Assembly (NCBI GenBank): GCA_903813345.2
Contig: CAIIXF020000012.1
Location: 31,316,501-31,378,500, forward strand
Reading direction: 5' to 3'
DNA length: 62,000 bases
DNA from: Owenia fusiformis
Taxonomy: Eukaryota; Annelida; Polychaeta; Sabellida; Oweniidae
The notes beneath the pieces are model-generated. The model saw only the letters and a list, made by a program, of their open reading frames with translations, was not told the DNA's origin and made no database searches. Shown here one piece after another: positions 11,562 through 23,258 of this stretch. Position 1 is the stretch's first letter; each line of letters begins with the position of its first letter. The position numbers and the translations under genes were made by a program.

Positions 11562-12354
11562 GAGAGTTTTCGTTATAAGTTTTTTAAAAACTTATACGTA
11601 TACTTATACTTATAAACCCAATAAACAAGGTGTTTCATAATTTCCTAATTCGTCGGGAAATATCTCCTAGGACGGTAATAAAAAGGGCCAATGGCATACC
11701 ATCCGTACCCCCTTGATGTAAAGCATGTTTAGTTGTGTCATATGTGTTTTCTAGAATCAAATAGGCTGATATAGCACACGGGTTTTACAGATTTATCTAC
11801 TCTCAAATATATTTTTTGTAGATGATCGTTTTGAATCACCTTGTAGAAATAACGAAGGGAGAATTAGTTCAGCTAATGAATGAGTCGAGCTATTTGATTG
11901 GATACTATGCCTATTCAGCCGATTAATTTTAATAAGCCATTCTGGTCAGTAGGTCCACACATATACTATGCGGAGATCCAACTCTGTAAGTTTATAATCT
12001 GCGTATAAAGGCCCTTTTATACGTAAAAACTTAAAAATTGACCTTATAATTTCATGAGAACTTTGAAATGATCGACTCGTTCGTGTAGTGATTCACTTTA
12101 AAGGGTCTTGTTTATCGTACACTACAAGGACCCGTCAACTAGAATCTAGTTTATCGTGTTCATAATTGACACTAGCAAAGGACATTGTATTCGCAGTCCC
12201 TAGTTGATGATGAAGCTTGACTATATCGGGAATAGTTATGCCCCACTTGGTACAGATTATGAAAATCAATTTGAATTGATTTTAGTTCGACAAGACCCTT
12301 TAAACTATAAGTATACGTATAAGTTTTTGAAACAACTTATAACGAAAATTCTCT
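11562..12354. mobile_element. Nested TIR element, about 790 bp
   Basis: About 55 bp inverted ends: 'ttttcgttataagtt' with 'cttatacgtatacttata' at 11567-11612, and the complement at 12301-12350. The outer bases are GAGAG and TCTCT. The interior has inverted 'aaagggtcttgt' (about 12102) and 'acaagaccctttaaa' (about 12290). No transposase was found. Confidence 0.65.
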
Positions 12355-13387
12355 ATTATCACAACACTGACATTGCTCACTTTTTAAAGTTGTTTCAAAG
12401 CGTTATATGTAAATGGGCGTGTGGAAGGCCCGTGGGTGGCAATAAAATAACTCGAACTTCAAATTAAAATATATATAAAATAGTATATTTCAAACTTCAA
12501 TGTTTAAAATACAATGCTCTGTAATGTACAACATGAACTCTTACAGCAACTACTGACAAGCCAACACCCAATGCAAACTCAGCTACATGTGAGTGAGAAA
12601 GACCATATAGGGGAACAATAGATATATAAAACTGACACAGTTTGCATAGTTGAATAACTCAAGGTGAAAAGTGAACATGGTATTAAAAGAGTAAAACTGC
12701 AAACAACCTACTTAGGGACCTGTTATATTGAGATGAATAGGGATTGATTAATATGAACAGTAATAATATAAAATGTGAAAATGACCATGTTACATATACA
12801 AAAAATAACCCCATTGTTACAAAATCACAAAAAGTGAAATATCTATTCTTGTATTGCATTTTCGTTCACTGGACATATTTTAATTGCATTGCTATTAGAT
12901 ACATTTTAAGGGTGATATGAAAATTGAACCACGAAAACAGATGTACTTTAAGTTAAAGGGAGCTTTCTACCATACCCGCCATGCTATCTGACCCGAACGA
13001 GCCACCTTGTGGTGAGATTGGTAACTACCTGCTCGCATCTGCGTTATTACGCAGAGACATAAACGTATACACAAGGAAACGATAGGAGATAACCTATTTT
13101 ATCTCTGTATACATTTTAACTTTAATACATCGTTGAATCGAATTTGTCCAAAGGTCTTGAAACGTAAAATACCTAAATATTTATCTTAGACCTTGGGATG
13201 ACCTTGTAGAAGAAACATTAATGTTGACCTCGGTTCATCTAATCATAATTCGCCAAGGGCCATAGTATCATCAAACGCCAAATACCTAGACATTGATCGT
13301 TTACTTGGATTTAAATAAGGAGTATGATTTTAAAATTGGCTAGGTCGTGGTTAAGCAACAATAGTATGTTCGAAATACCGCTGTGTA
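12355..13387. other. No recognisable feature
   Basis: Core of the long-armed element. I see no supported exon, transposase or clear repeat in this stretch. Confidence 0.45.
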
Positions 13388-13503
13388 ATGCCTGGATCAC
13401 ATTTGCTGCGAGTATTTTGTTCAAAATTGAATAAATTTCTGAACACAATACTCAATCGGCCGGGCGCCGTAGTGAAAATCGGAGCAAATGTGACCAAGAC
13501 ATA
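13388..13503. mobile_element. Short foldback MITE, copy A
   Basis: The ends 'tggatcacatttgct' and 'cggagcaaatgtgacc' are inverted, and 'caatcggccgggcgcc' is GC-rich against the AT-rich surroundings. A better preserved copy is at 43955-44091. Confidence 0.7.
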
Positions 13504-13924
13504 AAGCAATTGAATAATACTGTATCAGTTTCACATTTACAGCGGTCAAAAGCATTTACAAAAAAACCGCCAGAGTTGGCAATCATATAAAATGAAACCA
13601 ATCCCGCTGTGATTCATAGAAATAACTAATTTACTGCATTGAGTTCAATGTTATAACCATGTCGATTTACATGAGTGTCCGATTCATTGTACCAAATTTA
13701 AACCTTGACTGTTCTCCAGAAAGCAATAAGCTGACATATATCATATTTTACATTTTAATACAACTGAAAAGATAATAAATGTTTTAATATAAAGTTGACG
13801 TAGTTATAAATGTTTTCAGCGTAAAATCAAAGCACAACCATATAATTGAAAACATTACGCTGGGATTCCAACTGGATACAACTGACGAGTTGTATTTAGG
13901 TGGCCTAAAGTGCTGCTTATTTTT

Positions 13925-14590
13925 TCGTGAAGCCACTCAGTAAAATTACGATTTCTCTCAACCCTGATGTTCAATCAACATCATTCGAGTATCTATATGT
14001 TCCTGACACGTTCGGGCATTCGGTTATGACAACGTCTACCCAATGTTTGCACGAGAAATTGACGTAATTCATGACTGAAATCGGGAAGACAAAAATATGT
14101 GATATTCTTTCAGAATTGTTTATAATAACTATTTACAAAAACGTTCCCGAGACACAATCCATTTAGGTAGGGTTTGTTTTAAAGTCGAAAAGCCCCAATA
14201 AGACAATACAAACCCAGATTAAACCCAGAAGAATGCAGATTTCATGTAATGATTTACGTTCATGTATACAAGGAAAGTACATATAATCCCCATATAAAAC
14301 ACTGGCCTACGTGACATGTAAACACAGGTTCAAATTGAAATATAGAAAATTTTCAACATAGCATTTGCTTCTGTGTTCTGTATGCCCCTCTACCTGCTAA
14401 TAAGGCAATGTATCTTCAAATAAAACCTTAGCCAAGTAGATAAGGGTCGCTGGAACACTTTTGTAAATAGTTTTCACAAGCAATTTTATTCCCGGACGCC
14501 CAAACGTGTCAGAAACACATATATATTTGAATGATCTTGATTGGACATCAGGTTGCAGAGAAATCGTATTTTTACTGAGTGGATTATTGA
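13925..14590. repeat. Inverted repeat inside the core
   Basis: About 105-120 bp at 13925-14035 ('ccactcagtaaaattacga', 'cctgacacgttcgggc') is repeated in inverted, diverged form at 14470-14590 ('gcccaaacgtgtcag', 'cgtatttttactgagtgg'). A piece of the right arm ('tggatacaactgacgagt') also recurs directly upstream at 13872. The core is thus made of nested inverted duplications. Confidence 0.65.
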
Positions 14591-15909
14591 ATTTCATAGA
14601 TCTAGAGGCCCTTCAGGAGTAGGAAACCTTAAATTATCAGAGATTAATGTTTCCAAACTGTTTTGAAACAAACTAACGTCTTGTTTTCAACCTACACCTT
14701 GCTCCTTTCTGTCGTATTTAATAAAACAAAAATAGTATATCACGGAGGGATACGAACCACTCACCTGGGACTTGGTTATTCACTAGCGCCATAGGCGTTC
14801 TACTATTCTGGATACAACTGACGAGTCATATTTAAGTGGAGACAAAAGTGAGGATCATTTTGAATTGACGCTCGGTATAAATATATAATACTTTTGTTCT
14901 TTCATATCGGTAGCTCGTTGGCCTAATGATTAGCGTGCCTGGCTTCCATAGTCTAGGTTAGTTGATCGAGACCCGTTCATGTCGAACTTTTTGATTTGCT
15001 TGTTGTCAAGATATAATAAGTAGGGCAAAATCCAGAAAAAGTAGATCAAAAATACTCCAATGGAGTATAAAATTGTCACCAGGATTCCGGAATGAGACGA
15101 ATGTTAACTCGTGAAATCTCGGTAGATAAGGTAGGTCAGAAAATCCGGATTAATCCGATCAAGGTTCGGGAATTTCCGTCATAAGAAGTAGGTCAAAAAT
15201 ACTCCAATGGAGTATACAATTGTCACCAGGATTCCGAAATACGACGAATCGAATCGGCAAACTTCGGTACAATAATGAAGTGCATAAAAATCGTGAAACA
15301 GGTGTCAGGGGCTTCCCCTCATCTTTCCATAAATGGTTCTAAAAGCCTTATATGGATCTATCACGTGACATTCAAAATGACGTTCCTATATGGTTCTATG
15401 GGCCTTATATGGATCTTTCGAACATGTGACCAAATCAAAATCAAAATCAAAATTTTACCTTGACCATTGGATGGGATTTCATAGAAAATATCAAAGAAAA
15501 CATATTCTCGTGATCCTTAAATCACTTAAATTCGATCATTTTATCTTCACCCCTTGATGGAATTTTATGAAAGAAGTTATGAAAACACATCATCATGTAA
15601 GGGTTTTCACCTAAATTAGCTCGTTTTATCTTGACCATTCAATTGAATTTCATTGAAAAAATCAAAAATATTTCAGGATTTGCCTTAATTTATCAATGTA
15701 ATGTAAGTATTAGATTGACTCTCAAATAGGGTTCTATTTTAACTTTTTTATTGAAATTAATACTAGGCAGGACTCACTCTCTAAATAGCTAATAAAAATT
15801 CAACCCTTGGATGTGATTTCGTTGAAAAAAAAATATGACAAGTCCAGAATCAAATGATTTGTCCAGAACCTCTTAAGATCCTGTTGAAACAACATTTATA
15901 ACATATATA

Positions 15910-16936
15910 CGAGGGTATATCATAAAGTTCTCATAATATCTCTCTAATTTTTTTATTTTTCAATATATTCTGATGAATTTTTCACAGAATGTGTAGTATA
16001 GATTGCTGTATTAATCTATTAAAAAATATTTGGTATAACAGAAATATTATTTAAGAAATGGTTGCCATAGTAACCGGAAATCAAGGGACCCGGGGCAAAT
16101 AAAAGATCGTGCAGGAATAGTCCCAACTAACCATGTTTAAATGCATAATAAGTTATCAAATAAGCTATGAAACACATCAAATTGTTAAATATCATATGTG
16201 TTCTTAACTGTTTTGAACTATTATAATGGTCATGTGAATTGTGTGATCTCATAATGGATGATTGTAATGCTTCATTAGAAGTGATGTTAGACACTTCAAC
16301 TATTTTGTCAAGTATTCCAAGGAAAGTCGATTTTCCACTTTAGTTCATCTTAAATAAATAAAAGACCCCGCATAGGGTGTAATTTTGTTGATATCTTTGC
16401 AACATATTTGTTTTAGATCATCTTTAGTATGAGCAAAGGATTTTTCGAACTAAACTAAACTTTTTATCAGTGTGAATATTATTTTTCTGATGATCCCTGC
16501 ATCTATGCATTATCTTACTCAGTCATTTCTGATCATTAAGCTTTGATTCTCATAGTCTGGTATCACATCAAATGAAGCATGTAGGCATCCCCTATGACAC
16601 CACACATTCCACATGATCAATTTATTTTAAAGTGAAAGCATTTAACAACATATTCAAGTTAACAGTTTAATGTGTTTGATAATTTAAGAGAGTTTATTAT
16701 GTATGTAAACAAGGTTAATTAAGCTCATTCACTCAATTATTTTTTATTTGCCCCGGGTGCCTTGATTTCTGGTTACTATGGCAACCATTACTTATCTAAT
16801 ATTTCTGTTATACCAAATATTTTTTGATAGATTAATAAAGTATTCTTTACTGCAGATTCTATGAAAATTTCATTAGATTATATTCAAAAATAAAAAAATT
16901 AGAGAGATATTATGAGAACTTTATGATATACCCTCG
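15910..16936. mobile_element. Mariner-like MITE, 1.03 kb, TA target duplication
   Basis: The ends are 'cgagggtatatcataaag' and its exact complement, in inverted repeats of about 200 bp. The inverted repeats run in to 'ggttgccatagtaacc' and 'acccggggcaaat'. TA flanks both ends (15908-15909 and 16937-16938). The empty site is intact in copy 1 ('acatatatatgttaacatt'). No transposase frame was found, so it is non-autonomous. Confidence 0.88.
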
Positions 16937-17009
16937 TATGTTAACATTATCATTGATTAACACATTTTTAATAAATCTACTCGTAAGGTGATACATCTTT
17001 TGTAATTAT

Positions 17010-17150
17010 TCAAAAGACTAAGAATAAAATAAAACAGCACAACCGTTGTAATAACCTTATCTCTAATATACCAACATTGTTGCTCATCTTGTCAGTATTC
17101 TGGGATTCCTTGCCCTCTGAAACATCCCTTGGGAAGGGTGGTACGTATTG
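17010..17150 (-). other. In-frame untranslated tail beyond the copy 2 stop
   Basis: After the TGA at 17151-17153 the same frame stays open to a second TGA at 17010-17012. It encodes the family tail: QYVPPFPRDVSEGKESQ, then a linker, then a hydrophobic end LCCFILFLVF. Copies 1 and 3 have TTA (Leu) where copy 2 has TGA. The tail has gained no further stop or frameshift, so the nonsense change is either recent or tolerated through readthrough. Confidence 0.8.
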
Positions 17151-18800
17151 TCACAGTTTATAAGTCATGCTCAGTTCAGGTGGGTGCTTAATGGTTCGGT
17201 CTGCAAGGTTTGTACATTTCTCAAACATCTGAGCCATTAGTCGTAAAACTGTAGCATTACTCGCTTTAGCACCAATTGCTACATTGAATTCATGTCCAAT
17301 TTTGCCTTGCTTGATTAAATCAGAAAATGTAGTGATATATACATGCTTTATGAGCCCCAATGGTTGATATGCTTCTTTAATCAAGGTATGCATTGTTTCA
17401 TGGACATACTTAGCAAACGCTGCTTTGTTATCACCACGTAAAGAAGAAGTTTTGGGAAGTTTGAAACGACATCTAATGATAACATTGATTAGTCTACTGA
17501 CCAGCAAACATGAGTTGTCATTCAAGGCATAACCCTTTGGGCATTTGCTTGCTTTACAGGAGCCCCTGAAATCACAATCAAATTCTAACGACTTGAGACT
17601 TAGCTGCCCCCCTGTACTGATTAGCTTCTTGAAGTTAAGGTCAAGTAATAATTGAAGAGAAAACATAGCATTCTTAACTTTACTAAAATCTTGTGGTATA
17701 TCTAATATGTCACAAATACCCAACCTCTCATCCCGAACACATTTCAAACAGTACCAGTTGTGGTATATTTTCGATGGGATCACATAGATTATGTCTTGCC
17801 CAGTTGAAACACAGAGGTGTGCAATCGCACTTTCCTTACATCTTGTACACTCATAAATAGTGGGCAAACATTGCCTTGTCTTCGTTGGCAGTATAAACTC
17901 TAAGCTACATGTTTCATCTTGTTTTAGAAAGTCAAAAATAAAGGAGATGTCAGCATTAAGTAATTTATCATTGATATTTTGGAAATATTTGTCTGATCTT
18001 GCAGGGTCTTCACACTGGATTTTAGTTACCCATGGTCTTACCCTGTCTCCAACATTGTTGCACTGTGCACAGTAAATGTTTTTGTAGTTCAGTCCGGTTG
18101 TATTATCATACACAGGATTCTTCTCCAGCATTGTGTAAGTGTTTTTACATTGTTTTTCCAGAGTGCTTCCTTGATGTTCCCGTAAACATTTAGACCTTAA
18201 ATACACATATGACATATGTGATATCCATCTGCACGTGTATTCTGACCTTTTAGACTTGGATTTAAATTCTGACCTTTGCAGTGTCACTACAGTGGATGTT
18301 TCGTTCAGACATTCTTCACCATAGTCTTTGCAACAGTCATCATAGCGCTCACATTTCGAGTCACACTGACAATAGAACTGAAGATTGTCTACATAATGAC
18401 CGCATCTGTTTTGACATGACCGTTGTTCACCACACTTCTTCCTCTCAAAGTCAGTGTACTTACATGTGTTGTCAGGGTGATTTACATTCGTGGTGTGTAC
18501 TGGCATAACTGAACCTCTCTTCACTGTTGTCTTCACTACCTTCCCTTTAGGTCTAGACAGTTGTGCCTCTCTCCATGTTGTTCTGTTGAAAAATTCTTTT
18601 CCAGATGTGCTGTCAATAGTAGGTTTTATTGTCATTGTTCTGGTTGTTGTGATACGCTGGGCTAACTTTTCGATATCTTCTGCAGGATCCTCATCCAAAG
18701 CTTCAACATTAGCATCAGTACCAACCGGTGTTATTCTTAACATGTTTCCAAAGATTACTCTGTATAAGATCAAAAAACATAATATAAAAACGAATTTCAT
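17151..18800 (-). CDS. Secreted somatomedin-B domain protein, array copy 2
   Basis: One intronless frame of 549 residues from the ATG at 18800. An upstream in-frame GTG at 18827 is not a plausible animal start, and the ATG directly gives an ideal signal peptide (MKFVFILCFLILYRVIFG). A Thr/Ser-rich linker (about 50-110) precedes a somatomedin B domain whose eight cysteines (129, 133, 144, 146, 150, 156, 157, 164) have canonical spacing, with CCKDYGEEC at its end. A Cys-rich region with NIYCAQCNN (about 241-249) resembles ectodomains of invertebrate receptors that carry this domain. No seven-helix domain follows. N-glycosylation sequons occur at about 72, 166, 233 and 515. The protein should be extracellular; its ligand is unknown. 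Sister copies have a hydrophobic GPI-like tail that this copy loses through a TGA, so a soluble product is predicted. Expression is unproven and it may be an early pseudogene. Confidence 0.8.
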   Translation of the reverse strand: MKFVFILCFLILYRVIFGNMLRITPVGTDANVEALDEDPAEDIEKLAQRITTTRTMTIKPTIDSTSGKEFFNRTTWREAQLSRPKGKVVKTTVKRGSVMPVHTTNVNHPDNTCKYTDFERKKCGEQRSCQNRCGHYVDNLQFYCQCDSKCERYDDCCKDYGEECLNETSTVVTLQRSEFKSKSKRSEYTCRWISHMSYVYLRSKCLREHQGSTLEKQCKNTYTMLEKNPVYDNTTGLNYKNIYCAQCNNVGDRVRPWVTKIQCEDPARSDKYFQNINDKLLNADISFIFDFLKQDETCSLEFILPTKTRQCLPTIYECTRCKESAIAHLCVSTGQDIIYVIPSKIYHNWYCLKCVRDERLGICDILDIPQDFSKVKNAMFSLQLLLDLNFKKLISTGGQLSLKSLEFDCDFRGSCKASKCPKGYALNDNSCLLVSRLINVIIRCRFKLPKTSSLRGDNKAAFAKYVHETMHTLIKEAYQPLGLIKHVYITTFSDLIKQGKIGHEFNVAIGAKASNATVLRLMAQMFEKCTNLADRTIKHPPELSMTYKL

Positions 18801-18829
18801 CTTGCTCGTTGCAGTTACAAAGAGCACAT

Positions 18830-20467
18830 CAATTACTCAGGCTATGGGGATTTTTTTTATTATATCCTTATTTCAGCACATGATTCTCCAATTAGAGGCA
18901 TAATTAGCCTGTGAAAATATGATATGCCACGCTATGATATTATATCATTGTTATTGTTATTATGATCAAGATCTTGAGTTGCGAAGATGATGAAATTAAG
19001 GTATGGTGAAAAACAGTATATTTGATTGGTCATTTGATTATCAAAATGCAATTATTTAAGGGCCAGCTGCTCAACCTTTTCTGCTTAAGATTTAATTAAT
19101 CAAACCATTGTATAATATTTCTTAATGATAGCTATCGGATATAAAATTGGGGTATGCTTTACATGTATATGTTTTCTTTACATGATTTGATGAAACCATT
19201 GAATTGGTTTTAATAAATGAGTGGCCTGTTGGACTGAATATTGCTTACTACTTCGTGTCTATAAAAATGTGATTTAATTAGAACCATTGTATTATGTTTC
19301 TTAAAGATACTCAACATGATTTCTCAACATGATTAATTCATACACCTTGAATTATATTTCTTACTGACCTTTGTTGGGTTTAAACTTGGTTGCTACTAAC
19401 TTGGAAAGTCTTATTATTGCAGCAATTTGACACAATATAAGGTATAGGCCAAACACAATACACCTTGCAAAATAGAAAGTACTCTAAATCAATGGATTTG
19501 ACACAATATAAGGTATAGGCCAAACACAATACACCTTGCAAAATAGAAAGTACTCTAAATCGATTGAGTAGACAAAAAATGTTGTATTTGATGATAGGCT
19601 GATTTAAGTTTTTGCAACTTTTTTTGCAGAATGACTACTTGATAAATTATAATAAGAAAGTTGACTGAGGCCTTTGAAGGAATTCTAAGTGTAAGAAATG
19701 ACCAAATATTGCAATTTGATTACTTGCTAGAAGAAGACTAAACAACCTTGAGATATTCTTAATTCTACCAATTTGTGTTTGGTTTAACAATATTTAAACA
19801 TACCCTTAAGAAAAAAGCCATGGTACCCATGGTATTCCATGGTAAGTCCAAATAGAAAGTACTCTAAATCGATTGAGTTGACAAAAACTGTTGTATTTGA
19901 TGATAGGCTGATTTAAGTTTTTGCAACTTTTTTTGCAGAATGACTACTTGATAAATTATAATAAGAAAGTTGACTGAGGCCTTTGAAGGAATTCTAAGTG
20001 TTAGAAATGACCAAATATTGCAATTTGATTACTTGCTAGAAGAAGACTAAACAACCTTGAGATATTCTTAATTCTACCAATTTGTGTTTGGTAAACAATA
20101 TTAAAGCAAATATCTTGCAAATAAATAACATATTTTTATATCTGACTTCAAATGGCGGAACATAATAAAACCATGGTAAAAATCTCAATTCTTATCTTCC
20201 AACTTTGTTGCACCTGCCGCAAAATGGCAGAACATAATATAATAATGGTACAAATCTCATGTCTAATCTACCAACATTGTCGCATCTGAAGTAACATGGC
20301 ATGGCATGATATAATCATGGTAAAAATCGTATGTATAGCCTACCAACACTGTTGCATCTGACATAATATGGTATTACGTAATATAACCATGGTACGAATC
20401 TTATCTCTGAATCTGCCAACCCTAAGGATATAATAAAGTATATTATAACATTCCTATGACGAAGTAT
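18830..20467. repeat. 5' flank of unit 2, shared with unit 3
   Basis: Sequence upstream of the gene ('gatcaagatcttgagtt', 'gaagatgatgaaattaagg', 'caaaatgcaattatttaagg') matches 25130-25640 closely, so it was duplicated with the gene. It holds the 92 bp repeats (19085-19390) and the accatggtacaaatc repeats (20150-20450). The region just above the ATG is the likely promoter area, but I see no convincing core element. Confidence 0.75.
19424..20104. repeat. Fresh local tandem duplications
   Basis: A 72 bp segment starting 'atttgacacaatataagg' is present twice back to back (19424-19494 and 19496-19566). A segment of about 255 bp starting 'aatagaaagtactctaaatc' is present at 19542-19798 and again at 19851-20104, almost identical. 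The high identity implies recent events. The shorter unit also recurs at 25678-25825. Confidence 0.85.
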
Positions 20468-21847
20468 TAGTCCATGGTATGACTTCCGAATATGAAGGAT
20501 CCGTAGCACACTCTAGCGCAGCAACATTTGAAGCAATATTTATGAAGGTGTACATGTCTTGATTCTTTTAAAACACCATTTGCTGAAAAAACTTCCGGCT
20601 TTTGGGTCGAAAAATGTCTTTCATCATAAGGGGTCAAAAAACGTAAATATTTTGATTCGAACTTTTATACATTTTATAAGACACAGACCGTTATTCTTAG
20701 CATACGAACAAAAATAAATTATCATAATTTAAAAATATTCTATTTAATTTTACCGTAGATGTCGATGTTTAATTAGTGTAATTATGCAAGTGTGTTTTTC
20801 AGATTTGGTTTGATTTTTCAAACATGAGCCAAGCCCATTCAACAAAATTATGTGGAATATTTAGGTAATTTATGATTGGGAACATATTCGTTTTCTTACC
20901 ATTTAAAACATTTTATTACCAGAATTTTTCCATATAATCGCAAGGGGTCTAACAACAAATTATTGTTCATGTTTTACAAAACATAATACAATAACAAATA
21001 GGTAAGATTTATATCTAATTAAATGTTACAGAGGTATTTGAATGTTCATATATTCCAAGGGCATGTCTAATAATCAATTAGAGTCATATGCAATCAAACG
21101 CCTTGAAATTCTTCCTCGACCTTACTTGTGGCTATCATCAAGTTTTCTGATGGCTGTTTGTTTTTTGACCTTACCGCTGGATACAATCAGATTTTAGGAA
21201 GATAATGATAACGATTTTTCTCAAATATTCATGAATTCGATCAAGTCTTGATGGTTGTTTTATAAGCAACTGAGCTATATCTAACTACGGGAAAAAGAAT
21301 TTTAGCTGTAGTCCCAATTAGTCAAGGAAGAGCAATAGGCCCGCCTTTATTGATAAATTTCACCGCTGAATAAATGTTCATATCTCAAAACGTATTGAGA
21401 CCCCTTTGTAAAAAAACTAGCATAATTTAAACATTTGTCATTCCAATATAAAAGTGATTCATTTGTAGCATTTATCTTATTAATACATCAGAAACAATAC
21501 AAAACGTCGATACACTGATTACATATTTTTTGGTATTGATAAGAAAAATAACCTCAAACTTATAGCTTAGAAACATAAATCATATATTTAAAATCATTTT
21601 TTATGATTTTCTGTTGCATTGTGTACTCCAAATTGTGAAAAATTGGGATTTTATTTTTTGGTGATTTTTTGACCTCTGTTAATGGCAGGCATAATTCAGC
21701 CTAAAAGCCGGAAGTATATTGAACGGTTATAATAAAAATTATTAGGGGACATATGTAGGTATGTTAATGTAAGGTCAAATATCGCTGCGCTATAGTGTGC
21801 TACCAACTCCTTTATTAGACGTCCTAGAGATTTCATACCATGGACTA
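20468..21847. mobile_element. TAGTCCATGG-type MITE, 1.38 kb, TAT target duplication
   Basis: The ends TAGTCCATGGTATGA and its complement lie in imperfect inverted repeats of about 70 bp that include 'gtagcacact' and 'agcgcagc'. TAT flanks both sides. Unit 1 retains the empty site 'gacgaagtatagtgtaaac' at 7564. No transposase was found. A 3 bp duplication would suit a PIF/Harbinger- or CACTA-like mobiliser, but the family is unassigned. A second copy is at 56555. Confidence 0.85.
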
Positions 21848-22246
21848 TATAGTGTAAACTGTTCACAAGAGAGCTGGCCAATATAACTTTTGAAAAGCCT
21901 GCGCCCGCTAACTTTCTGATTGGTCAAGCGCTTAGACTACGTCATACATTAGGCTTAGGTCAAATTGACTTGTACATTCGTAAGATGCAAACATGGGAAT
22001 AAATTTATCATTTCCGAACCATTGCTAGTCAATTAGATAAGAAGACGATACTCTCTGACCAGACTAGATCATCATAGGTATGTTATAAATCGTTTATGTC
22101 ACTATAGTAGCACATATGCCCTCGGTTCTCAGTCATCAATGTCCCTCCCAAGGTCGGGCCATATATCACTGAAACCCTCGGACATATATGCAACGATAGT
22201 GAATTAACCTATAATTAAATTTATGAAACAACATATGTAACATATA
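21848..22246. repeat. 3' flank of somatomedin-B unit 3, with hairpin
   Basis: Close match to 7561-7970, including the foldback at about 22087-22205 ('atgtcactatagtagcac' against 'gcaacgatagtga'). It marks the start of the third array unit. Confidence 0.75.
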
Positions 22247-23190
22247 CAGGGTGGTCCAAAAAAGTGAACCCCTGCAACTGGCCATATTTCCCTTATTACT
22301 TGCAGGAATTATTTTTTATTTTCACATGTTGTAGAGGAAGGTCTAAAATTTATGTTGGAACCATACATTTTTCTTAGTCTTGAAATTTGCAGAAATTATA
22401 AACCCTAACCAAACATTACTGAAAATAGACAAATTGTGATTTTCAATATTCGCGATTCTTCAACCCTTTAACACCTTTCCCCCGAGAATTTTTTAAGCTG
22501 CAGTCTTAAATTACTAATATTTTCTGACTTTGTTCAAATTTAAATCTTGCACATTATGGCTTAAAACAAGCATCCTATATTTGTTGGTCGCAAAGTTATT
22601 GTGATCCAAAGAGATGTGCTAAGCTTCCACAGACGAAAACATTTTCCAGTGAAATCATGAACATAGCCCTATATGATCTTGAAATGTCAATATCTTCATA
22701 AATCATGGACCAATTCTTATGATATATGGATCAAAACATTAAATATAGGATTTTCTTTTGATTTTTAAAGGTATTTGATGAAGGGGTTATCAGATTCCTG
22801 GTCACAGGGGGCAACTTCCTTCCATAAGAGCCCCCCCCCCCTCTAACTGTTGGTGTAGGTAACATACCCCTGAACTATTGATCAATGAAAGTGTGAAATG
22901 TGTTTTTTTCTTGAATAGTGTCCCTTTTGTCATATGGTAGGGTTTTAAACTTGTATCTCTAACTGAAAGCTGTTTAAGATCATCCAATGTGTTTCAACAA
23001 TTTCCATGAATCACATCTGTAAAATTTTGTACAATATCTAATTTCCAGGCATGTTTGTTAAACGCTTGCAATATTTTCAAAATTTAAGACTGAGAATAAA
23101 TTATGGCATCAACCAAAATTTTAGACCTTTCTCTACAACATGTGATAATATGAGCCAATTCATGCATGTATTAAGAAAATTGTAGCCCTG
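22247..23190. mobile_element. CAGGGTGG-type mariner-like MITE, 944 bp
   Basis: It starts CAGGGTGGTCC and ends GCCCTG, with TA on both sides. Imperfect inverted arms of about 170 bp pair 'cacatgttgtagaggaagg' with 'cctttctctacaacatgtg'. It has no transposase. It sits in the same TA-rich target that holds an unrelated element in unit 2. Confidence 0.85.
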
Positions 23191-23258
23191 TATATGTTAA
23201 TTTGATTAACACCTTTTTAATAAATCTACCCGTAAGGTAACACCTCTTTTGTAAATAT

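Larger units (their letters stand above)
9371..15882. mobile_element. 6.5 kb element with about 1.3 kb terminal inverted repeats
   Basis: The left arm (9371-10709) and right arm (14640-15882) are long, highly similar inverted copies. Outer ends are AGGATCTTAAGAGG and its complement. Inner ends break at 'ttaatctctg' and 'agattaatg'. Flanks 'tgaaaaac' and 'gttgaaac' rebuild the empty sequence 'tttatgaaacaac' seen in the sister 3' flank, which suggests a short target duplication of about 6-8 bp. The 3.9 kb core has no transposase, polymerase or integrase, only nested repeats. Superfamily unassigned: a foldback-type or non-autonomous DNA transposon, or an inverted duplication. Both arms carry tRNA-like segments. 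Confidence 0.8.

Noticed and set aside
18801-18827. Upstream start at 18827 for the somatomedin-B gene
   Set aside because: The codon is GTG and not ATG. The ATG at 18800 gives a standard signal peptide and is conserved in copy 3.
17860-18903. Plus-strand open frames opposite the somatomedin-B genes (also 24109-25124, 9124-9453)
   Set aside because: They run antisense to a gene with clear domain evidence. The same shadows recur in each copy only because the genes are duplicated.
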